From the NCBI RefSeq assembly GCF_002377945.1, contig NZ_DFQV01000009.1, forward strand, positions 1 to 64,000: DNA of 64,000 bases, written 5' to 3'. The notes below the pieces were generated by a model. The model was not told the DNA's origin. It did not search any database and worked only from the letters and a program-made list of their open reading frames with translations. Below, in pieces: positions 56,710-64,000 of the stretch. The position numbers were made by a program, and so were the translations under genes. Position 1 is the stretch's first letter. Each line of letters opens with the position of its first letter. The DNA is from Psychrobacter sp. UBA3480. Its GTDB lineage: Bacteria > Pseudomonadota > Gammaproteobacteria > Pseudomonadales > Moraxellaceae.

Positions 56710-59481
56710 ATGTCGCTATATCAGCTCAAAACTCAGTTTCAAAATCAGCTACGCCCGATAAGCAATACGCTGGTTGAGCAAAATATTACCGCTAACCAAG
56801 TGACGGTATCCGCTGTTTTATTAAGTATCGGTACTGCCTATATCATTGCCAAACCAGCGGCTGAACAGCAGCGGCTGTGGCTTTTATTACCATTATCATT
56901 GTTTGTACGTATGGCACTCAATGCCATCGATGGCATGATGGCCCGTGAACATGGCCAGGCATCAACGCTAGGAGCCGTGTTAAACGAGGTAGGTGATATG
57001 GTTGCCGATACGGCGCTATTAGCGAGCCTGACCCCTCATATCCTGACCCCTCATATCAATAACAAAGAACGGCAAACGGTAATAGCCAACTTGCTAACGA
57101 ATATATCAACTTCTCAGCATCATATCACTGCTCTGATAGCCCTTAGTATTGGCACCGAGCTGTTGGGCGTTACTAGTAATACCATGTTAGGTGTTCGTGC
57201 TAACCAAGGGCCTTTGGGCAAAAGCGACCGCGCCTTCCTATTAGGGGTGCTTGGTGCCTTTATGGGTAGCAGAGCCAAAGTGCCAGTCGGTATTAAAATG
57301 CAGACGTCTTCGCTTCCTGTCAGAATGGGTCAATTATTTATATTAACAGAGGTGATGCTACTAAAGACTTGTCTCAATCGACTACGTTATATGACAGAGT
57401 TATACTTGATGCGTAATCCACCTCAGCTGCGGCCAGATAAAACTGTTTCTGTCATTGGCCATCATACTGAGCCTAGTAAGCTTAATAAGCTATCCTGCGA
57501 TAGTTCTCTATTAAATGTTTCAATATTGAATGTGTCAGTATCAAATTCTACTATTCAAACTTCCTTTTCGGAGTCCAATACGATGCCCGTCACACCTAGC
57601 AATGATCAACCTAATGATCAACGCAGTGATCAAAAAACAATCGCAAAAAATGATACGGGTTTTGACTTGCCTGCATCTAAAATCATCAATGGTGAAAGCT
57701 GTCATAACGCTTATGATGGCACGGCTATTTATTATCGCTATTGGCTAACGACGCCTTTAGAAGATATCAAGCAAGCCAACCAACCGTTGCGCCAAGTTAT
57801 CTTATTGCACCGAGGACATGAGCATTCGGGACGATTGGCAGAGCTGGGAGAGCAGTTTGCAAAAGCTGGCTATCAAGTGTTTGCTTGGGATGCGCGTGGT
57901 AATGGGCGTTCAGGGGGTATCAAAGATCATGCTGAGAGCGTTACCGAGCTTGAGCGAGATTTAGAAGGTTTCGTACAACTGGTGATTGGGCAAACAGGTA
58001 TTGCTATCGAAGATACATTGATTGTCGCTAGCAGTATCGGCGCGGTATTGGCAGCAGCATGGGTACATGATTATGCGCCTAATATTCGCGGCATGATACT
58101 TGGCACGCCTGCGCTCAGTATTCGCTTGTATTTGCCCTTTGCCATACCGTCATTGAAGGTGGCGCGTACGCTAGGTCTGATGTCACGTGTCAGCAGCTAC
58201 GTTAAAGCACAAGTACTGACCCATGATAAAGACGCGCAGCAAGCCTACAATGCTGATCCGTTAATCTCCAACAGTATCTCGACCGATTTACTCATTGATA
58301 CCCATGCAACGGGTCAGCGTCTACTCGATGATGCTGGTGCTATCACCGTACCGACGTTTGTCTTATGCGCGGGTAAGGATTATGTGGTCGATAAACAGGC
58401 TGAGCGCACCTTTTATGAAGCGATTAACACACCGACCAAACGCTGGCAGTTGTATCCAGATAGCTATCATGCAATTTTTCATGAGACCAATAAAGCCGAT
58501 GTATTCGCCGACTGTATTGAGTTTGCTGAGCAAGTATTTAGCGCACCAGTCCAAGCACCTGATTTGAGTACGGCTCACTTAAATAGTGCTAGTAAAGATA
58601 AAGTGGATCGTTTGGCGATTAAACCATTCAATCCAAACTTTGCAATTACCCGTTTTGCGATGCAGAAGTTTGGTCATGTCAGCGATGCGATTGCGACAGG
58701 GCTTGAGCATGGATTTGATTCAGGTCATTCACTGGATCATGTCTATTACAACAAGCCTAGCGGTCAGAATAAGTTTGGACAAGCAGTTGATAGGTTTTAT
58801 TTAAATAATATCGGTTGGCAAGGTATTCGTATTCGCCGTGAGCATATATTGGAGTTGGCACGCTTAGCACTTGCAGATATCGAAGATAAAAACCAAAGTA
58901 GCATTGAGTCATACCAACCAAAACTGTTAGATATCGCTAGTGGACATGGTTTTTATGCATTTGATCTGCTGACAGAGTTTACAGAATTACATGCTGAATT
59001 ACGTGATTATGAGATGCATAATATACAGGCATTGCAAGCAAAGGCGGAGCGTTTGGCCATGAGCAGTCGAGTCGTGACCAGTCAAACGGATGCCTTTGAT
59101 CCTGCCAGTTATATCGATGCAGATACGAATGACACTAGTACCGATACTAAAAAATCAGATCTTGCTATTGCTTCAGGGTTATTTGAACTTTTCTCTGATA
59201 ATGCGCTACCAGCGACAGCCTTAGCGGGTATTTATGACAGTTTAAAATCGGGCGGTTATCTAATTTATACCAACCAACCGTGGCACCCTGAACAGGAATT
59301 TATCAGTAAAACATTAAACAATCACCGTGGTAGTAGTTGGGTGATGCGCTGTCGCTCGCAAGCGGAGATGGATCAACTGGTTGAGCGTGCAGGTTTTAAA
59401 AAGGTTGCCATGCGTATCGATCGCTTTGGGATATTTACCGTGTCATTAGCGATTAAAACTGTACCAGCTGATGATGAGTGA
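56710..59481 (+). CDS. Fused CDP-alcohol phosphatidyltransferase / alpha-beta hydrolase / methyltransferase (YnbA-YnbC-like)
   Basis: This is one 923-residue polypeptide with three parts. Residues 1-230 form a membrane CDP-alcohol phosphatidyltransferase with NAIDGMMAREHGQASTLGAVLNEVGD at about residues 71-96, split here as NAIDG (71-75), AR (78-79), GAVLN (88-92) and D96/D100. A Ser/Asn-rich linker follows (about residues 235-325). Next is an alpha/beta hydrolase with Ser442 in VASSIGA, CAGKDYVVD and YHAIFHE. Last is a class I SAM methyltransferase with LLDIASGHGFY near 739. The parts match E. coli YnbA and YnbC. ATG 56710 is preferred to TTG 56698. Confidence 0.9.
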   Translation: MSLYQLKTQFQNQLRPISNTLVEQNITANQVTVSAVLLSIGTAYIIAKPAAEQQRLWLLLPLSLFVRMALNAIDGMMAREHGQASTLGAVLNEVGDMVADTALLASLTPHILTPHINNKERQTVIANLLTNISTSQHHITALIALSIGTELLGVTSNTMLGVRANQGPLGKSDRAFLLGVLGAFMGSRAKVPVGIKMQTSSLPVRMGQLFILTEVMLLKTCLNRLRYMTELYLMRNPPQLRPDKTVSVIGHHTEPSKLNKLSCDSSLLNVSILNVSVSNSTIQTSFSESNTMPVTPSNDQPNDQRSDQKTIAKNDTGFDLPASKIINGESCHNAYDGTAIYYRYWLTTPLEDIKQANQPLRQVILLHRGHEHSGRLAELGEQFAKAGYQVFAWDARGNGRSGGIKDHAESVTELERDLEGFVQLVIGQTGIAIEDTLIVASSIGAVLAAAWVHDYAPNIRGMILGTPALSIRLYLPFAIPSLKVARTLGLMSRVSSYVKAQVLTHDKDAQQAYNADPLISNSISTDLLIDTHATGQRLLDDAGAITVPTFVLCAGKDYVVDKQAERTFYEAINTPTKRWQLYPDSYHAIFHETNKADVFADCIEFAEQVFSAPVQAPDLSTAHLNSASKDKVDRLAIKPFNPNFAITRFAMQKFGHVSDAIATGLEHGFDSGHSLDHVYYNKPSGQNKFGQAVDRFYLNNIGWQGIRIRREHILELARLALADIEDKNQSSIESYQPKLLDIASGHGFYAFDLLTEFTELHAELRDYEMHNIQALQAKAERLAMSSRVVTSQTDAFDPASYIDADTNDTSTDTKKSDLAIASGLFELFSDNALPATALAGIYDSLKSGGYLIYTNQPWHPEQEFISKTLNNHRGSSWVMRCRSQAEMDQLVERAGFKKVAMRIDRFGIFTVSLAIKTVPADDE

Positions 59482-59484
59482 TAA

Positions 59485-60681
59485 ATGAATAATCAGCAGG
59501 TTAAGCCTTATAAGCGTGTTCAGCTGTTTTCAGGGGGAGGGTCACGTTTTGGTTACTATTTGGGCAGTTATGCAGCACTAGCAGCGCATGATTTGACGCC
59601 AGATATTATCGTTGGTACTTGCGGTGGTAGTTTGTCTGCTTACTTAGTACAACTTGCGCCTGACCCTAAAGATTTGCAAGCGTTGATGTGCAGCCGTGAG
59701 TTGTATCGTGTCATCACTGCGATCAGACATGTTGCGCCAGATGAAGCCAATAAACGTCTAAAGCTGCGTTATATGACCCATGCACTCAAACGTTGGCGGT
59801 TATCAAAGCAAAGGGATAACGGACAAGGACAACGTCAAGCAGACAGCTACGAGCGACTGTTAAATGAGCTACAGCAGTTGGCAATGTTTCGTATCGATAA
59901 CGAGCAGTATTGGCTAGATGAACTGTCGCAGTTTGCTACTAGTAATAATGATATTAGCAATACTGATAAAGCAACGCCAGAGATAGCCATCATTGCCAGT
60001 CGATTGTATCAAGCACCTGCTGATGGCTTATGTAATAAAAAAACTGTACTGCAAGAGTTGTTATTTGCGCCGCCGTGCTTAGCAAGTTTGCCAGATTCTA
60101 TATTAGGTCTGGCTGACGAGCAAATAACATCACCAGCGCACACATTTGCAAACGGACGCATACACCCGTCCGTAAAGGTAGAAACACAATGGGATTTTGC
60201 CCCAGTGATTCGCGCGTCTATGGCTGACATGTACTATCTACCGCCAACACATATCACAGAGCTTGGCTGGTGCTTAGGTGGGGTGATCAATCTGACACCG
60301 ATTGAGCTAGCCTGTCAGTTGGGTAACAGCGTATTTGCAGAGACCAAGGCAGGTTATGATTCATGGCTGGCTGCTCCCGCGATTCAGCGCGTTTTTGGTT
60401 TTGATCCCAATAGGCGATTAGCAGCAGTACACGGTTATCAAACAATCAGCGTGTCGCCTCGCACTGACACCACTAATAAAAACTATCAGCTACATTGGTT
60501 ACCCTTTGCAGATAATGAGCAGCAACTGAGAGGGCAAAATGTGCAAAAGCGTTTTAACCTAAAGCAAATGACCGTTGAGCTAATACATAGCGACTATGAC
60601 GGTTTTGTGCAGAAAATGCAGGCGCAATGGCAATATGGCTATCAGCGCACAGCCGTTTATATACAGCAGCATAAATTATGA
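59485..60681 (+). CDS. Patatin-like protein lacking catalytic Ser and Asp
   Basis: This 398-residue patatin-fold protein has the oxyanion-hole motif GGGSRFG at residues 17-23. The nucleophile elbow, normally GxSxG, reads GTCGG with Cys46 at the nucleophile position. The Asp motif, normally DGG, reads LGGVINLTP with Leu264 in place of Asp. It is therefore either a Cys-dependent acyltransferase or hydrolase, or a catalytically silent binding protein. It starts 3 bp after the YnbA-YnbC-like gene and overlaps the SDR gene by 4 bp. Confidence 0.8.
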   Translation: MNNQQVKPYKRVQLFSGGGSRFGYYLGSYAALAAHDLTPDIIVGTCGGSLSAYLVQLAPDPKDLQALMCSRELYRVITAIRHVAPDEANKRLKLRYMTHALKRWRLSKQRDNGQGQRQADSYERLLNELQQLAMFRIDNEQYWLDELSQFATSNNDISNTDKATPEIAIIASRLYQAPADGLCNKKTVLQELLFAPPCLASLPDSILGLADEQITSPAHTFANGRIHPSVKVETQWDFAPVIRASMADMYYLPPTHITELGWCLGGVINLTPIELACQLGNSVFAETKAGYDSWLAAPAIQRVFGFDPNRRLAAVHGYQTISVSPRTDTTNKNYQLHWLPFADNEQQLRGQNVQKRFNLKQMTVELIHSDYDGFVQKMQAQWQYGYQRTAVYIQQHKL

Positions 60682-61505
60682 AAAACCTCGCAAAAGGTAT
60701 CACTAAAAACCATGCGCCGCATATCATTATCGTTGGTGGTACAAGTGGCATTGGCTTAGCTTTGGCGTTGCATCATCAGATGCTCGGCTGGCAAGTAAGC
60801 GTTGTTGGAAGTAGCGCAGTAAAGATAGCCGATATCAACAGCTTACATCCTGCTATTGTGACTTATGTATGCGACTTAACTGACCCAAATCAAACGCAAA
60901 CGTTATTAGACAATTTGTCAGGTATTCCATTTCAAAGGCTGATCTATAGTGCGGGTAGTTACACCAATGAGCGTATCCATCACTTAAATCAAGCAGATAG
61001 CGACCAGATGTTAGTGATTAACTTACAGGCGTTTGAGCAAGTTTTTAGATGGGCAAGCAGTCAGTTAAAGCAGCAGTTAAAACAGTCATGTCAGGCATTA
61101 GATATGACTAAAGGTGATAGACCTAGCCTCATCTGTATTGCCTCTATCGCAGGCACGATAGATTATCCTTATGCCAGTCTATATGCAAAAAGCAAGCGTG
61201 CAATGATTGCTACGGCTAGCGCTTATCGAGCAGCACTTATACCTTATAACATCCAAGTAAACTGTATTGCCTCAGGCTATATCAATACTCAAGCACTACG
61301 TGATTTAAACGATGGCGATGCTAGCCATAAGCCATTTATCATGAGCACGCAAGCAGCGGTTGATCATATTATGCAAGCGATTGACGATAATATAGAACTA
61401 GCGATATTTCCACGCTCAATGCGCTATATCACGAGTGCCTTAAATTATTTACCTAAGCCTGTGCTCAATTGGATATTGCGCAGTAAACTGGATAAAGCCA
61501 AATGA
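60678..61505 (+). CDS. Short-chain dehydrogenase/reductase (SDR)
   Basis: This 275-residue Rossmann-fold oxidoreductase has the cofactor motif GGTSGIG at residues 20-26, catalytic Tyr169 and Lys173 (YAKSK) and a Ser in CIASIAG. The N-terminus suggests a NAD(P)H enzyme; the substrate is unknown. It overlaps the patatin-like gene by 4 bp, so it belongs to the same transcript. This suggests it reduces or oxidises a lipid or alcohol in the same pathway. The cdsA-like gene converges on it 26 bp away, with no terminator between. Confidence 0.88.
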   Translation: MKNLAKGITKNHAPHIIIVGGTSGIGLALALHHQMLGWQVSVVGSSAVKIADINSLHPAIVTYVCDLTDPNQTQTLLDNLSGIPFQRLIYSAGSYTNERIHHLNQADSDQMLVINLQAFEQVFRWASSQLKQQLKQSCQALDMTKGDRPSLICIASIAGTIDYPYASLYAKSKRAMIATASAYRAALIPYNIQVNCIASGYINTQALRDLNDGDASHKPFIMSTQAAVDHIMQAIDDNIELAIFPRSMRYITSALNYLPKPVLNWILRSKLDKAK

Positions 61506-61531
61506 CTCTGCTATCTGTGCTTTGATTGTAT

Positions 61532-62425
61532 TTAACCAAATAACCAGTAGAGTAGAGTAAATGCTGGCACTCCAATCAGTAAACTGTCTATCCGATCTAA
61601 CACCCCACCATGACCAGCGAGCATCGTTCCAGTGTCTTTTACCCCGTGCTGGCGCTTAAAGGCTGATTCTAATAAGTCTCCAAATATACCGCTTACAGCC
61701 AAGCCATAGGCAGCTAATAGACAGATCCACCAATCAAAAGGGGTGAGCCAAAGACCTAATACTGCTGCCAACATTGCCGCAACTAAACTGCCAAAGATAG
61801 CACCTTCAATGCTTTTATTCGGGCTAATAGTCGGCGCTAGACCTCGTTTAAACAGCTTACGTCCAAGCAGTCTTCCACATAGATATTGGGCAATATCGTT
61901 GAACTGACTGGCAAATAATACGAAGAGTAAAACGCCATATTGTTCGCGTTGCCAGGTCAATTGCTGTAAGACAATAAGACTAATAATGAGTGAGATGAAT
62001 GCAATACTCAGTAGCAGGTCTAAGGAGTTAAGCCGCGTATAGTGTTGAGTCAGATTGAGAGAGGTTTTTGGTAGCAGGGGAGTACTTGGCTGTAAGCCTT
62101 GCGCTTGGAGTTTATGAATGAGTACGGCTTTACTGCGTAAACACCATAGGCGTTTAATCTCGTAGCTGCCGCGTAAACCAATTAATATAAAAAATAAAAT
62201 GAGCAGCCATTGATAGACATATACTTGCAAATGAGAACCTTGCGTATCGTTTGTTATTTTTGCAATCACATAGCAAGTGCAGAGTGCGGCTAGCATCAAC
62301 CACCACGAGCGGGCTATCAGGTAGATTTTTGGCAAACGTTTGCGCAGACGAGGTACGGCAAGTACACCCCAAGCCAAGCTGACAATTATCATCAAGGCAA
62401 TCACAAACACAATATCAGAAGCCAT
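61532..62425 (-). CDS. CdsA-like phosphatidate cytidylyltransferase (YnbB-like)
   Basis: This membrane protein of about 298 residues has eight or so hydrophobic segments. The CdsA signature [27 protein letters not shown] near the C-terminus makes CDP-diacylglycerol from phosphatidate and CTP. ATG 62425 (MASDIVF) is preferred to TTG 62440. It converges on the lipid-gene cluster, whose first enzyme uses CDP-diacylglycerol, so a dedicated YnbB-like supply is plausible. nadB lies upstream on the same strand. A separate housekeeping cdsA is expected elsewhere. Confidence 0.85.
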   Translation of the reverse strand: MASDIVFVIALMIIVSLAWGVLAVPRLRKRLPKIYLIARSWWLMLAALCTCYVIAKITNDTQGSHLQVYVYQWLLILFFILIGLRGSYEIKRLWCLRSKAVLIHKLQAQGLQPSTPLLPKTSLNLTQHYTRLNSLDLLLSIAFISLIISLIVLQQLTWQREQYGVLLFVLFASQFNDIAQYLCGRLLGRKLFKRGLAPTISPNKSIEGAIFGSLVAAMLAAVLGLWLTPFDWWICLLAAYGLAVSGIFGDLLESAFKRQHGVKDTGTMLAGHGGVLDRIDSLLIGVPAFTLLYWLFG

Positions 62426-62552
62426 ACCATGGACACTCAAAGAAGAGGTAATATTTTAAGCCTATCCATAATGATAGCTTAAATGCTTCTTTAACTATAG
62501 TGTTAGATATCCTCTTGATGGGTTTGGCTATTATCTGTTATCTGTCGTAGGT

Positions 62553-64000
62553 TTAAATGTGGTCAGTAACTGGTATCGGACAACGCTCATTTTCTATAAT
62601 GTGAGAAAAGGAGCTAAGCGTAGTTTTTCTTAATGGCAGAATGATACTGGTTAAAGGCGTTTCAGCTAAGTTAGGATAATCCTCGCGATAATGTCCACCG
62701 CGACTCTCAAAGCGCTGATAAGCCGATTGGACAATCATCGTTGCTAACGCTAATTGCCTCACCAATTGAAAAATGGCAAGCTCACTGTCAGTAGTAGGGG
62801 CGTTACTGCTCATATCAGATAGCATGGTTTTATTATGTTCCATTGACTCTTGCCACTGCTCAATTTGTCGCAATGCTTGCTCTAATTGTTTGGCACTACG
62901 TGTAATGCCCATATTTGCGGTCAAAAGAGCTTTCAATGCTATAGTTATCCCTGCAATATCTACGTCAGAATGAAACGCCTTATCGACCTTATAAGTTGGA
63001 TACGATGACTGCTTAGAAGGGGGCAAGATGACAAATTGCGTGTTTTCTAATGTCGGATATTGCCAAATATCGGCAGCTAACTGATGCAGTCCATAATAGG
63101 CAGTCGTATGTGGCTGTGCCGTTTCCTCTAAAGCTTCTAAGTTCTTTAAGCATTTTAATTTTGTTAGGTAACGAGGCAAATTAGCGGCGATGTTACGACC
63201 AACCACCACACACTCCAACAATGAATTGCTTGCTAAACGATTGGCTCCATGCAGCCCTGTATAAGCAACTTCGCCTGCTGCATATAGCCCTGCAATATCA
63301 GTCAAACCATTGGCGCAAGTCACCACGCCGCCACAACTATAGTGGGCAGTCGGAGCGACTGGAATAGGATCTGTGGTCATATCAACGCCGAGTGCTAGCA
63401 GCGTCTGATAAATTTGCGGGAAATGTGCCTGTATAAATGCGGCTGGCAAGTGACTGACATCAAGATGCACGTAGCCAAGTCCGTTACTACTAATCTGATT
63501 GGCTATTGCTCGAGCGACGATATCGCGTGGCGCCAATTCAGCGCGCTCATCAACGTCTAGCATAAAGCGCACACCAGTCTGCGGACAATAGAGTCGTCCA
63601 CCTTCACCGCGTAACGCTTCAGATATCAAAAAGCTGCTATCATCTAATGCCAGACCCGTTGGGTGAAATTGAATAAATTCTAAATTTGCCAAACGACAGC
63701 CTGCTTGCCATGCCATCATGACGCCATCACCGACACAGACCTTAGGTGCGCTGGCACGCTTAAATAGTTGACCTAAGCCACCACTAGCGAGTACAACAGC
63801 CGCACTATGAATGGTGAGTTGGCGCTCATTGACATGATCAAAGACCAGCGCCCCTCGGCAATGTTTAATCTCGCTATCGTTCATGCTAAAAGAGGAGCTG
63901 CTAATCATAGGTGAAGTCAGTAACTCTAACGCTTCATGATAAGGCAAGATGGTGATATTGGACGCAGTCTGTGCTTTGACGGTTAATGCGTCCATCACGT
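62553..64000 (-). CDS. nadB: L-aspartate oxidase, partial (N-terminus beyond window)
   Basis: This FAD enzyme converts aspartate to iminoaspartate in NAD synthesis. Visible motifs are HPTGLALDDSSFLISEALRGEGG, ELAPRDIVARAI, HYSCGGVVTCANGLTDIAGLYAAGEVAYTGLHGANRLASNSLLECVV and a helical C-terminal domain with YRFESRGGHYREDYP. The reading frame runs off the right edge, so about 50-60 residues including the FAD dinucleotide motif are missing. It is on the same strand as the cdsA-like gene, 127 bp apart. Confidence 0.93.
   Translation of the reverse strand, partial: VMDALTVKAQTASNITILPYHEALELLTSPMISSSSFSMNDSEIKHCRGALVFDHVNERQLTIHSAAVVLASGGLGQLFKRASAPKVCVGDGVMMAWQAGCRLANLEFIQFHPTGLALDDSSFLISEALRGEGGRLYCPQTGVRFMLDVDERAELAPRDIVARAIANQISSNGLGYVHLDVSHLPAAFIQAHFPQIYQTLLALGVDMTTDPIPVAPTAHYSCGGVVTCANGLTDIAGLYAAGEVAYTGLHGANRLASNSLLECVVVGRNIAANLPRYLTKLKCLKNLEALEETAQPHTTAYYGLHQLAADIWQYPTLENTQFVILPPSKQSSYPTYKVDKAFHSDVDIAGITIALKALLTANMGITRSAKQLEQALRQIEQWQESMEHNKTMLSDMSSNAPTTDSELAIFQLVRQLALATMIVQSAYQRFESRGGHYREDYPNLAETPLTSIILPLRKTTLSSFSHIIENERCPIPVTDHI

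Overview
The window looks like chromosomal DNA of a gammaproteobacterium of the family Moraxellaceae, most likely Psychrobacter. Supporting signs are moderate-to-low GC, a fused nuoCD inside a complete 13-gene nuo operon, the dut-algC-argB and leuS-lptE-holA orders, and a Moraxellaceae-type hypothetical next to fpr. The genus call is my inference from gene content; no search was run.

Layout. 1-306 is the tail of an rRNA operon: 23S-5S spacer, 5S rRNA and terminator. 545-3622 is an AT-rich accessory patch: a DCC thiol oxidoreductase and DoxX-like pair, a TIGR02391-type protein, then a small membrane protein overlapping a 369-residue protein. The last two share a short GDSSTN-x-Q motif. 3772-10128 carries stress and metabolic genes: OsmC, a flavodoxin-like protein, a DUF938 methyltransferase, a secreted dienelactone hydrolase, the large catalase KatE and an MBL-fold hydrolase. 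Two identical tRNA-Lys(TTT) genes follow.

10736-27233 is mostly minus strand: macAB efflux, holA-lptE-leuS (LPS export and core information genes), argB-algC-dut, mgtE and rep, with one plus-strand ArsC/YffB gene. A probable 104-bp MITE-like element lies between lptE and holA. An 8-bp tandem repeat lies between mgtE and dut.

28062-44399 is the respiratory complex I operon nuoA-N, closed by a strong terminator. NuoA, NuoJ, NuoK and NuoG are all longer than their usual relatives. Two sets of 20-bp tandem repeats lie in the operon's non-coding DNA, before nuoA and before nuoCD. Then come fpr, a hypothetical, a TonB-like protein, an MscS channel, ybeY, phoH, two ubiquinone hydroxylases (ubiH and a ubiI-like gene) and a PIN/NYN-like protein that ends 1 bp from the convergent lysO-like gene.

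56710-62425 is the most unusual block. One 923-residue polypeptide joins a CDP-alcohol phosphatidyltransferase (YnbA-like), an alpha/beta hydrolase and a methyltransferase (together YnbC-like). It is followed in an apparent operon by a patatin-like protein lacking the normal catalytic Ser and Asp, then an SDR. A CdsA-like cytidylyltransferase (YnbB-like) converges on them. This looks like a dedicated pathway for making or remodelling an unidentified phospholipid. The window ends inside nadB.
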